Source of the DNA: Nitrosomonas sp.
GTDB taxonomy: Bacteria; Pseudomonadota; Gammaproteobacteria; Burkholderiales; Nitrosomonadaceae
Assembly (NCBI GenBank): GCA_024281675.1
Contig: JAMXAG010000007.1
Coordinates: 56,698 to 120,697 of the forward strand
DNA length: 64,000 nucleotides
Direction: 5' to 3'
Part shown: positions 9,767 through 17,871 of the stretch, in pieces
How positions within the stretch are numbered: the stretch's first letter is position 1
Layout of the letters: the number at the start of each line of letters is the position of its first letter
Made by a program: the position numbers and the translations under genes
Notes under the pieces: model-generated
The model's input: only the letters and a program-made list of their open reading frames with translations
Database searches by the model: none
Told to the model about the DNA's origin: nothing

Positions 9767-10199
9767 TAATATTGGCTCTCCATAGATAACCGATTGCACC
9801 AGGCGTACTGATTATTTTCTCAAACATCTCTTCAATAGAATTAACCTTAATGGGCGCTTGGCCTGTTCCGGAAAATACCAATCTGTCCCATGTGGACCTG
9901 AGTTGATACGGAAAAACATTCAGCTTTTCTTTAGAAAATATTTGATGCAATGGATCATCATCAGCTAATACAAAAACTCTTATTTTTGTCCCATCTGGCC
10001 ATGTTTTCAAATGCATGCTAAAAACAGACCGGAGCGAATTGGCTGATATATTGCTCTCACCAACGCTTTTGTTTATGACAACTTCGTAATGATTTACAGC
10101 AAAAGCTTGCGATGCAGTCAATAAGAAAAATGTCAGTAATGTTCTATAAGCAAAAAATCTGTATGTCGACAAACAATAATAAATAAATGTAATCCGCAC
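9735..10199 (-). CDS. Small PstS-like periplasmic substrate-binding protein
   Basis: The mature part is about 120 residues: VNHYEVVINKSVGESNISAN followed by motifs of short phosphate-binding-like proteins (F-x-x-x-x-x-x-W-P-D-G-T-K-I and a late T-P-G-A-I-G-Y-L). TPGAIGYL is characteristic of the PstS superfamily. A hydrophobic leader ends SQAFA, so export is expected. The start is uncertain and no ATG fits. GTG 10199 is given here; TTG 10172 would leave a canonical 25-residue signal peptide; GTG 10286 would overlap the acyltransferase gene and gives an overlong leader. It is smaller than full PstS and has only one domain-sized unit. The porin and GGDEF-EAL genes follow, the porin overlapping by 32 bp. 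Confidence 0.7.
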   Translation of the reverse strand: MRITFIYYCLSTYRFFAYRTLLTFFLLTASQAFAVNHYEVVINKSVGESNISANSLRSVFSMHLKTWPDGTKIRVFVLADDDPLHQIFSKEKLNVFPYQLRSTWDRLVFSGTGQAPIKVNSIEEMFEKIISTPGAIGYLWRANINENVNVLTIK

Positions 10200-10260
10200 A
10201 AAATAGGAAAATGAATGCGGATTCAAGAAACAAATTCCTGAAAAAACGTTTTTTGTGGAA

Positions 10261-11088
10261 CTAAAATGACAGATTGTACTTGCCACATTCAGTTAGAACT
10301 TCCCATGATTCATAATTTTCCTTATGCATTCTGCTCAATACCTCGTCAACTTTGATGCAGTAAGGGCGCCGAATACCATGATAATTAACAGCTGGTCCAA
10401 CACAATGAAAATTTAAACCATAAAACCTGAGTAAACGATTGAGCGCAGGCTCCATTGCAGAAATCCAGTGCTTGATATTATGTTTTACTGACAAACGCAT
10501 CACACAAGCCATTAACAATAAGCTTAAGTGTGGTGTAGATCGCCGATCAGTAGCCCGCCGATCCCTATCGGAACGAATGACATTGCCGTTTGATTTACTA
10601 TCACCGGAACGGACAACACGCCTTCTTGATTCATTATTATCGGAGCGAGCAGTGCTTCCATTTGATTCATCATCCCCTGGCTTTCGCCGTTCTCCTTTGC
10701 GTCGATCAAACTGACTCAAAATAACGGCGCGAGAAATTTCCGCCACATCTACACGATGGATACTTTCGAGATCGCAAAGCTGTGAATCTACTTGTGTATT
10801 AACTTCTACCGGAAATAATTTCTCGGGATTGTTTGGATCGACCAATATAAGACGTACCGCACCAATATATTGCCCTGTCGACTTAAAACGCAACAAAGCG
10901 TGACAGGAATGATCATCGTATTCATCCTTTTCTAGCTGATTGGGATAATCATCCGCATTCATATCTGGAAAAGTATTTTGTACACACAAAACTTGATAGC
11001 GGATTCTATAAACAGCCTCAAGCAATTCGGGTGTATCGGCTACTACAATTTCAAAAAAACTCTGAAACCCATTATACGAATCATTCAT
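10261..11088 (-). CDS. PEP-CTERM/exosortase-system-associated acyltransferase (GNAT-like)
   Basis: This 275-residue protein starts at ATG 11088. The N-terminal half has the hallmarks of the N-acyl amino acid synthase/exosortase-associated acyltransferase family: E-A-V-Y-R-I-R-Y-Q-V near residue 18-27, E-K-D-E-Y-D-D-H-S near 52-60, I-G-A-V-R-L-I-L and V-A-E-I-S-R-A. The C-terminal half (H-W-I-S-A-M-E-P-A-L-N-R-L-L-R-F-Y-G) is also typical. Between them sits an unusual hydrophilic insert of three degenerate 12-residue repeats (DNA 10567-10674). The family is known from genomes with exosortase/PEP-CTERM systems; its substrate is unproven. It is upstream of the PstS-like/porin/GGDEF-EAL genes and 400 bp from the exosortase-associated decarboxylase. 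Confidence 0.82.
   Translation of the reverse strand: MNDSYNGFQSFFEIVVADTPELLEAVYRIRYQVLCVQNTFPDMNADDYPNQLEKDEYDDHSCHALLRFKSTGQYIGAVRLILVDPNNPEKLFPVEVNTQVDSQLCDLESIHRVDVAEISRAVILSQFDRRKGERRKPGDDESNGSTARSDNNESRRRVVRSGDSKSNGNVIRSDRDRRATDRRSTPHLSLLLMACVMRLSVKHNIKHWISAMEPALNRLLRFYGLNFHCVGPAVNYHGIRRPYCIKVDEVLSRMHKENYESWEVLTECGKYNLSF
10567..10674 (-). repeat. Three 36-bp degenerate tandem repeats inside the acyltransferase gene
   Basis: Units at 10567-10602, 10603-10638 and 10639-10674 each begin A-[TC]-CGGA-[AG]-CG and end near TTGATT. They encode 12-residue repeats of the form D-x-[EK]-S-N-G-x-x-x-R-S-[DG]. They lie in the loop between the SRA strand and the PHLSL helix, so the reading frame is kept whatever the copy number. 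Confidence 0.8.
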
Positions 11089-11487
11089 AGATCGCCAAAC
11101 TAAGTTTTATTACATGTTTGTAAATTCGAAATTATGAAATAATTTTCTTAACTGACTAGTCACTCATCAATTCAATATTCAGGCATTAGCATTAGCAGTA
11201 AGTGTAGGCAAATTTCATTTACTCAAATCTTCTATCAATGCATTTTGTACACTGAAACACACGAATCAATGCAATTACAAATCTAGTATAAATCGACTAT
11301 TTCGTCACTATGTTTGCTACGTATGCTATTTAAGATCATTTGCTGTAAATATTCAATCAATGTTAAATATTTATTTGAATATTTACAACAGAACGCTAAG
11401 TTTGTATAAAAGATGCAACAAATTTACAACTAAATCAATAAATTCCAATGAGTTAAAAAGACTCAAAGTGCAGATGATAGCTCAGGA
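11089..11487. other. AT-rich intergenic region with a long inverted repeat
   Basis: No convincing gene is present on either strand in these 399 bases. The region separates the acyltransferase from the decarboxylase, both on the minus strand, and probably holds the acyltransferase promoter. The only clear structure is the 13-bp inverted repeat at 11344-11387. I did not find a sigma-54 type GG-N10-GC element by eye. Confidence 0.6.
11344..11387. promoter_or_regulatory. 13-bp perfect inverted repeat, candidate operator or hairpin
   Basis: TGTAAATATTCAA (11344-11356) and its exact complement TTGAATATTTACA (11375-11387) are separated by 18 bases. The arms are too AT-rich for a strong terminator and lack a T-run, so a dimeric regulator binding site is more likely. 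It lies 255 bp upstream of the acyltransferase start and about 100 bp downstream of the decarboxylase stop. Confidence 0.5.
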
Positions 11488-12723
11488 TTAAACTAAAATT
11501 TCCTCAGGTAACGGATGGTTTAAAAAAGCCGTAGGACTAACACTTAAACCATAAGCGCCGGATTGCAATACCACCACCAAATCTCCAGCAACAGCTTTTG
11601 GCAACATCATTTCCTCAGCCAACAGATCAAGCGGTGTACATAATGGCCCGACTATCGATGCCATTTCTTTTTCTGTATCTTGCACTCTATTACCTATGAT
11701 TACTGGAAAATTCTTTCGTATCACTTGCCCTAAATTACCTGAAGCCGCAAGATGATGATGCATGCCGCCATCCGTTATTAAGAATATTTTTCCGCGCGAT
11801 TCCTTGCGTTCCAAAATGCGGCATACATAAATTCCAGCTTCAGCAACCATATATCGCCCCAATTCAATTGCCACAAGAGTTTCAGGCAATTGCTTTCTGA
11901 AAGCCTGAATCATCGGCTGCATATTTTCACCAATCACAGCTAAATCCAACCGTTCCTCACCAGGAAAATAGGGCACACCAAAACCGCCACCAATATTAAG
12001 CAATCGCATTGGAGTGGGTATGTGTTCTGTCAAACTTATTCCCAATTGCAGTGATTTAAGTTGCGCTTCCTGAATAGCCGCACTATTGAGATTTTGCGAG
12101 CCACTAAAAATATGTAAACCAACAAAATTCAATTTAAGAGATACTAATAACCTCAGCAAATTAGGCACACGCTCCACATCTATACCAAATGGCTTTGCCC
12201 CTCCTCCCATTTTCATACCCGAGGATTTCAGTTCAAAATCAGGATTTACGCGAATTGCCACAGAAGGCGTAATACCCAAACATTCACCAAGTTCAACAAT
12301 CACCCTCAGTTCCCGTTCAGATTCAACGTTAATTGTTACACCGGCAGCTACAGCACGGCGAAGCTCAGAAGATCGCTTACCAGGACCGGCAAAGCTGATT
12401 TTGTCAGGTGCAAGCATTGTATCCAGTGCAACTTTCATTTCACCCGCAGACGCAATATCTATACCATCCACAATGCTGGCTAAATGCTGTACGACAGCCG
12501 GCATGGGGTTCGCTTTCATTGCATAGTGCAATAATATGCCTTCGGGTAAATGTCGACGCAGTAACGCGATTCGTTCTGTGATTCTTTGTCGATCATAGGC
12601 ATAGAAGGGCGTGGATCCAACACGCTCAACCAAATGTATCAATGACATACCACCGACCTGCAAACAATTTCCCTGAACCCCAAAGCCCTCTATGGGCGCA
12701 TGTTCAGGAGATATTTTTTTCAT
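11488..12723 (-). CDS. PLP-dependent decarboxylase, exosortase A system-associated
   Basis: This 411-residue fold-type III decarboxylase belongs to the DAP/ornithine decarboxylase group. Visible features are the PLP lysine in H-Y-A-M-K-A-N-P near residue 65-72, the G-I-D-I-A-S-A-G-E motif, the phosphate-binding glycine loop L-N-I-G-G-G-F-G near 245-252, E-L-G-R-Y near 290, and the C-terminal S-G-A-Y-G. Its pairing with an AMP-dependent acyl ligase through an ATGA overlap, and the nearby exosortase-associated acyltransferase, place it in the exosortase A-associated subfamily rather than LysA. The likely role is making an amine/acyl building block for exopolysaccharide or a small molecule. The usual neighbouring acyl carrier and amidotransferase genes are not in the window. 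Confidence 0.85.
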   Translation of the reverse strand: MKKISPEHAPIEGFGVQGNCLQVGGMSLIHLVERVGSTPFYAYDRQRITERIALLRRHLPEGILLHYAMKANPMPAVVQHLASIVDGIDIASAGEMKVALDTMLAPDKISFAGPGKRSSELRRAVAAGVTINVESERELRVIVELGECLGITPSVAIRVNPDFELKSSGMKMGGGAKPFGIDVERVPNLLRLLVSLKLNFVGLHIFSGSQNLNSAAIQEAQLKSLQLGISLTEHIPTPMRLLNIGGGFGVPYFPGEERLDLAVIGENMQPMIQAFRKQLPETLVAIELGRYMVAEAGIYVCRILERKESRGKIFLITDGGMHHHLAASGNLGQVIRKNFPVIIGNRVQDTEKEMASIVGPLCTPLDLLAEEMMLPKAVAGDLVVVLQSGAYGLSVSPTAFLNHPLPEEILV

Positions 12724-14303
12724 GATTCATCCTGGGTAAATAGCTGCTGCATTTCTTTGGCCAATTTATTACGGTCTATTTTATCGTTTAGATTGCGTGG
12801 CAGATCAAATTGATGAACTTCAAGGTGATGTGGGCACATATAACTCGGCAATTTATTTTTACAAAACAGTATTACAGTTTCCACATCGAGCGTTGTATCA
12901 GATTGCGCTGTTATCAGCGCTACTATCGCTTGCCCTAGGATTGGATGGGGTACACCAAATACGATCGCCTCACGTACATTCTCTATACTGTACAAAACTT
13001 CTTCAATTTCCGTCGGACTGATACGGTAACCCGAACTTTTGATCATTGCATCCCGACGCTCGATAAAATACAAAAAACCGTCTGCATCTATTTTCACTGT
13101 ATCACCTGACCAAGCCGCAGTCTCACTTAATGGCATACCATCTTGGCTCGGCGTAATAGTCCTGAAAACCCTGGCTGTTTTTTCGTGATCTCCCCAATAT
13201 CCCAATGCAACAGTTGCACCTCGATGCACCAACTCACCCGGCTCTCCAGGCGCACAATGCGTACCGTCTTGACGCAACACGAGAACTTCGGCATTAGGTA
13301 TTGCCTTGCCTATTGAATTTGGCCGACAATCAATCTCCTTCGGCGCCAAATAGGTGGAACGAAAAGCTTCAGTAAACCCATACATCGAGAAAATGTGTGT
13401 CGCAGGCAACATCTTGCGGAATCGCTGAATCACAGAAAAAGGTATAGCTCCGCCGGAACTGGTCATATAACGTAATGAATTAATTTCATGCCAATCCAAT
13501 GCTGCGAGCTGAATCCACAATGGCGGCACCGCTGCGAGGCCGGTAACCCGATGTGCTACCACATGTTCCAGAATGTCACGTGGAAGCCAATAATTCATCA
13601 GAATATTGGTTGCACCAACATAAAAAGTGGTTGTCAATTGGCTTAAACCATAATCAAAGCTAAGTGGCAGCACCGTCAAAACTCGATCATCTGAATGATT
13701 ATGCAGATACGTCGAAACACTTTCCGCACCGGCAATCAGATTTCGATGGGAAAGAATAACGCCTTTGGGCTTTCCAGTACTACCCGAAGTATAAATAATT
13801 GCAGCCATGTCATTATCAATGACTTTAGTTGTTTTCTGAACGCTATTGGTAGGCATCTCAAGCCATGGCATGATCCGAAGACTACGACTAATTTGGCACT
13901 CATTCACAGCATCCACAACGACGATTGTGTGTAAATCGTGTTGAATAGATAATACGACTTGAAGCGTCTCAAGACGCTTAGCTGAAGTTATCAATATTCT
14001 GGCACCACAATCCTGCAGAATGTGGTTGACTTGCTCAGGTTTTAAAACTGGATTCACAGGGACAAATACGCCACCCGCTAAAGTTGCTGCAAAAATAGCG
14101 ATTACTGCTTCGAAGCGTTTCTCAAGATAAATGGCGACACGATCGCCGCGACGCAAGTCCAGTGCTTTAAAGCCAAGCGCTACCCGTTCGACATGTTGTA
14201 GTAAACTCGCATAAGTTAATGTTTCCTGCTGATACAATAGCGCATCTGCATCTGGTCGCACTACAGCAGAATTACGAATAAGATCGTGAAACAAGTAAGT
14301 CAT
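12720..14303 (-). CDS. Acyl-CoA ligase (AMP-forming), exosortase A system-associated
   Basis: This 527-residue ANL-superfamily enzyme activates a carboxylic acid as its adenylate. The P-loop I-I-Y-T-S-G-S-T-G-K-P-K-G is near residues 168-180, the A5 motif S-M-Y-G-F-T-E-A-F near 307-315, the A7 motif W-S-G-D-T-V near 400 and the A8/A10 region R-D-A-M-I-K-S-S-G-Y-R-I-S-P-T-E near 420-435. The A10 lysine lies in N-D-K-I-D-R-N-K-L near the end. It is first in a two-gene unit; its TGA overlaps the decarboxylase ATG. It is divergent from gltX, 202 bp away. Confidence 0.87.
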   Translation of the reverse strand: MTYLFHDLIRNSAVVRPDADALLYQQETLTYASLLQHVERVALGFKALDLRRGDRVAIYLEKRFEAVIAIFAATLAGGVFVPVNPVLKPEQVNHILQDCGARILITSAKRLETLQVVLSIQHDLHTIVVVDAVNECQISRSLRIMPWLEMPTNSVQKTTKVIDNDMAAIIYTSGSTGKPKGVILSHRNLIAGAESVSTYLHNHSDDRVLTVLPLSFDYGLSQLTTTFYVGATNILMNYWLPRDILEHVVAHRVTGLAAVPPLWIQLAALDWHEINSLRYMTSSGGAIPFSVIQRFRKMLPATHIFSMYGFTEAFRSTYLAPKEIDCRPNSIGKAIPNAEVLVLRQDGTHCAPGEPGELVHRGATVALGYWGDHEKTARVFRTITPSQDGMPLSETAAWSGDTVKIDADGFLYFIERRDAMIKSSGYRISPTEIEEVLYSIENVREAIVFGVPHPILGQAIVALITAQSDTTLDVETVILFCKNKLPSYMCPHHLEVHQFDLPRNLNDKIDRNKLAKEMQQLFTQDES

Positions 14304-14505
14304 CGATAATCAATCATTTCGTCAGTAAACAAATGCATACAAGTGATGCACATTATATCCAGCTTTATACACAAAAATTATTCATGGTGCTGGGGAGTGC
14401 GTAAATGGAATCTCTGCTAAGGCAAACACGAAGCTAAAAGATTCGCGTAAACTGCGTAACCACGTCACAGTTATCAATCATTATCAGTCACACACACAAA
14501 AAATC

Positions 14506-15900
14506 ATGACCGTTCGTACCCGTTTTGCCCCAAGTCCTACCGGCTATTTACACATTGGCGGTGCTCGTACAGCACTTTTTTCCTGGGCCTATGCGCGCAA
14601 ATATGGCGGCAAATTTATCCTGCGCATTGAAGACACCGACCAGGAACGCTCAACAAAGGAATCGACTCAAGCCATTCTCGATGGCATGTCATGGCTTGGA
14701 CTTGACTATGACGAAGGTCCTTTTTATCAAATGCAGCGCTTGCAACGTTATCAAGAAGTGGCTGAGCAACTACTCAAAGATAATCAAGCGTACTACTGTT
14801 ATGCCTCCAAGGAAGAATTAGATGAAATGCGCGAAAAACAACTGTCTGCAGGCTTAAAACCACGATACGACGGTCGCTGGCGTGATTCCAACAAAACACC
14901 TCCTGCGGGAATAAAACCGGTGGTGCGTTTAAAAAATCCACTCAACGGTTTTGTTACGTTCAACGATGAAATCAAAGGCCACATCAGCGTGGCTAATCAC
15001 GAACTCGATGATTTGGTGCTAATGCGAAGCGACGGCATTCCCACTTATAATTTCAGTGTAGTGCTGGATGATTTGGACATGAATATTACCCACGTCATAC
15101 GCGGTGATGATCATGTCAATAATACACCACGGCAAATCAATATCCTTAAAGCACTTGGCGCAACTTCACCTAAGTATGCACACGTGCCAATGATTTTAGG
15201 TTCAAACGGAGAACGATTATCCAAACGGCATGGTGCCGTCTCCGTAATGCAATACCGTGATGATGGCTATCTGCCGCAAGCACTACTCAACTATCTGGCT
15301 AGACTCGGTTGGTCGCATGGTGACGAAGAAATATTCAGTCGAGAAGAGCTAGTAGAATGGTTCGATTTATCAGCAATCAGCCGCTCTCCTGCTAAATTTA
15401 ACCCCGAGAAATTATTTTGGATTAATCAACAATACCTTAAAAAAACTGATAATCAACAGCTCGCGGAACTGGTTATGCCGTATCTTGAAAAGCATAACTG
15501 TCAAGTTTTAACAGGCCCCAATCTCAATACAGTCATCGAATTACTTAAAGAAAGAGTCAATACGTTGGAAGAACTGGCAGACGCGGCGATTTATTTTTAT
15601 CGACGCTTAGAACCATCTGATGAATTGAAAGCACAATACTTTAATGCAGAAGCTTTATCATTACTGACTGGATTAATTGACACGTTCAAACAGCTTGAAT
15701 GGACGCGAGAATCGATTCATCAAGCTATCAAAAATACGGCAAAAAACCATGATGTGAAACTTCCTAAAATCGCTATGCCGCTCAGGGTCATGACAACGGG
15801 AGAAGTACATACCCCATCGATTGACATTGTTCTTGAACTATTGGGTCGCGACGAAACACTTACTCGCATAACGGCCTGTTTGGACAAAATTCCAAAATGA
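14506..15900 (+). CDS. gltX: Glutamyl-tRNA synthetase
   Basis: This 464-residue class I synthetase charges tRNA-Glu. The HIGH motif is in F-A-P-S-P-T-G-Y-L-H-I-G-G-A-R at residues about 6-20, and the KMSKS equivalent is R-L-S-K-R-H-G-A near 240-247. The length matches the family and the end is intact. I saw no second GluRS copy in the window. A tRNA-Ala and a tRNA-Glu gene follow within 170 bp, transcribed in the same direction from their own promoter. Confidence 0.97.
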   Translation: MTVRTRFAPSPTGYLHIGGARTALFSWAYARKYGGKFILRIEDTDQERSTKESTQAILDGMSWLGLDYDEGPFYQMQRLQRYQEVAEQLLKDNQAYYCYASKEELDEMREKQLSAGLKPRYDGRWRDSNKTPPAGIKPVVRLKNPLNGFVTFNDEIKGHISVANHELDDLVLMRSDGIPTYNFSVVLDDLDMNITHVIRGDDHVNNTPRQINILKALGATSPKYAHVPMILGSNGERLSKRHGAVSVMQYRDDGYLPQALLNYLARLGWSHGDEEIFSREELVEWFDLSAISRSPAKFNPEKLFWINQQYLKKTDNQQLAELVMPYLEKHNCQVLTGPNLNTVIELLKERVNTLEELADAAIYFYRRLEPSDELKAQYFNAEALSLLTGLIDTFKQLEWTRESIHQAIKNTAKNHDVKLPKIAMPLRVMTTGEVHTPSIDIVLELLGRDETLTRITACLDKIPK

Positions 15901-15907
15901 AGTTTTC

Positions 15908-15936
15908 TTTACAAGCCTTCAGCGCGTCAGTATAAT
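15908..15936 (+). promoter_or_regulatory. Sigma-70 promoter for the tRNA-Ala/tRNA-Glu pair
   Basis: TTTACA at 15908-15913 and TATAAT at 15931-15936 are separated by exactly 17 bases. Initiation near 15943 would be about 12 bases before the first nucleotide of tRNA-Ala. This is the best matching promoter I found in the window. Confidence 0.75.
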
Positions 15937-15954
15937 CGCTGTTCCTTTGATCAA

Positions 15955-16030
<76 letters not shown>

Positions 16031-16066
16031 GTTGTTACGGACATCAATAAATCAAGATATTGAAAA

Positions 16067-16142
16067 GTCCCCATCGTCTAGAGGCCTAGGACATCGCCCT
16101 TTCACGGCGGTAACACGAGTTCGAATCTCGTTGGGGACGCCA
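16067..16142 (+). tRNA. tRNA-Glu, anticodon TTC
   Basis: This 76-nt cloverleaf has acceptor GTCCCCA/TGGGGAC, anticodon loop CTTTCAC with TTC at 16101-16103, T arm with TTCGAAT, discriminator G and an encoded CCA. It closely follows the common bacterial tRNA-Glu sequence and lies 36 bases after tRNA-Ala, so the two are probably co-transcribed. Confidence 0.96.
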
Positions 16143-16275
16143 TTGAAAACAATTAACTGCATCAAAATCAAAATCATTTTGTTTTTTCATGCATAATCAA
16201 GTGCATAATTTCTGAAGCCACTTTATAACTTAATGATTCCTATAATTTTTTTGTTCAGCATTTTTTCAGAAGCAA

Positions 16276-17423
16276 TTACATCGCTCCGATCTCTTCAAAC
16301 CCTCCATTAATGGTGGGTCTCAGAAAGTCTACTGAGTTGCTGTTTGTACTGATAAAAGCAACACTTCCAGAACGCTGCCATGAATTATTCTCTTCAATGA
16401 TATTTGTAGCTATTGAAGATTTATAAATCGTCCCCACGCCAATGTTATTAATTGCTTTGGTATGAGAATCTAGCACAAAAGCATACAAACCATTATTCCA
16501 TGACGTGTTATGGATAAATTTAACGTTGTCACCGGAATTACTTGCAAAACCTCTGGCTCTATTGGAATAAGCAATATTATGGTCAACAACCGTATTCGCG
16601 CCTGGGTAAATGCCACCTGCTTTAATGCCATTGCCATCCCCATCACCGTCACCATTTGTATGTGCAATATTATATCCAACATAGGTATTGACCGATCTCC
16701 AGGTGTCAATACCATCGTCAGAGTTGTGATGCACTAAGCAATTTTCAATACGGTTGTCTATTCCTGTGGAAATAGCGATACCATCAGAGTTACCCCCATT
16801 CGAAAACTTAGTGTCAAAAATACCTACTCCAGAATTGTAGGTCGATGTGCAGTTACGAATGGTATTTCTGGCGCCTCCAGTGCCATCTTCACGTGTCGTG
16901 ATCTGAATACCGCTTAGACCATTATGGTGCGTAAATATACCGTCCAATAGATTGTCTGAACCCCGTTAACCCAAACCCCTTGGACAGGCATGTTCCTGAT
17001 CTCAATCCCACGTACATGTACAAATCGACCACTAACGCCTATGTAGATATTTGTGCCTTTTGCATGCTGGCTTCCGTCAAATACCGCTAACTCTCCTGGG
17101 TAACTTTCATAGACAACAGGTGCCGTAGCCGTGCCGATATTCAAGAGTCTTAGGTTTTTGTAAAGATTGTAGGTACCGCCCCGTAAAAATACCACATTCC
17201 CAGCTTTCGCCTTAAGCGCGGCATTCCAAATGTCACAAGGAAGTGCCAGTGAACAGGTAGTTCCCGTTCCATTCGGCCTCACAAATAATGTCCCTTTGGT
17301 GATGTCCGTACTGATAATGGGCTTAGGCCCAATAGACTTGATCTCCGCTGCTGTCGTTGCAGTCATAATAGATCCGCTTACCAGGCTCGCTAGCAACCAT
17401 AAACTATATTTATTCATAACCAT
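16276..17423 (-). pseudogene. Secreted right-handed beta-helix protein, PL9-lyase-like, with a frameshift
   Basis: Two overlapping minus-strand frames form one protein of about 380 residues. The 5' part (17423 to about 16965) has a signal peptide ending TATTA-AEIKS and the start of a beta-helix (A-G-N-V-V-F-L-R-G-G-T-Y). The 3' part (to 16276) continues in another frame from about S-D-N-L-L-D-G-I. The natural join lies at the run of four Gs (minus strand; 16961-16964 on plus). One more G would restore N-G-G-S-D-N-L-L-D. Downstream motifs N-S-D-D-G-I-D-T-W, N-G-I-K-A-G-G and N-R-A-R-G-F resemble family 9 polysaccharide lyases, including the lysine of the N-G-F-K-L-G-G motif. It is either a recently broken gene, a slippage-prone phase-variable gene or a sequencing error. 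Confidence 0.72.
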
Positions 17424-17871
17424 AAATCTTTACGCAATCCGAACGAAGATGCGTGACTCAATCATTCGTTGGCAGTTAACACTCTGGCTCGCCCGAGCCA
17501 AAGTCCTGAGCTAAATTAGATACATGTGCTGCGTAACACAAGCCCGTTAAAAATGTCTCCTATTCCTATCGTACAAAATAAATTGTTTGGCGACCAGATG
17601 AGGCCAAATATTTTACGGACTCAGAAGCACACCCATTACCGGAGATTACAGAAAGTAGATCCAGGTCATGATGACCTCAACGACCCAAAACGTTACAACG
17701 CCCTCTCAAAAAGATATAAGCGGTCTTAATATTAAAGTCACAAATATTTGCAATGAAATCAGTTAGATTTGAACAATCACTTGCCAACTGTATTTGATAA
17801 GTGCTATCCAATTCTCTCGCCGCTCTAATTAACAAAAAGCACTTATATCTAGTTTGCAGATATTAATAGGG
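17424..17871. other. Intergenic region without a supported gene
   Basis: These 448 bases separate two minus-strand genes. Short frames exist but have no recognisable content or ribosome site. A 15-bp palindrome, AGGTCATGATGACCT, is at 17663-17677 and could be a regulator site. The part nearest 17424 should hold the promoter of the beta-helix gene. Confidence 0.5.

Noticed and set aside
10261-10286. Longest start (GTG 10286) for the PstS-like gene
   Set aside because: It overlaps the acyltransferase gene, lacks a ribosome site and makes an overlong leader; internal GTG 10199 or TTG 10172 fit a signal peptide better.
16067-16275. tRNA-Glu 3' end as an integration site for a genomic island
   Set aside because: No integrase gene and no direct repeat of the tRNA 3' end were found nearby.
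17526-17729. 67-codon plus-strand frame in the gap before the Hpt-REC-GGDEF gene
   Set aside because: No ribosome site, no motif and composition like the surrounding intergenic DNA.
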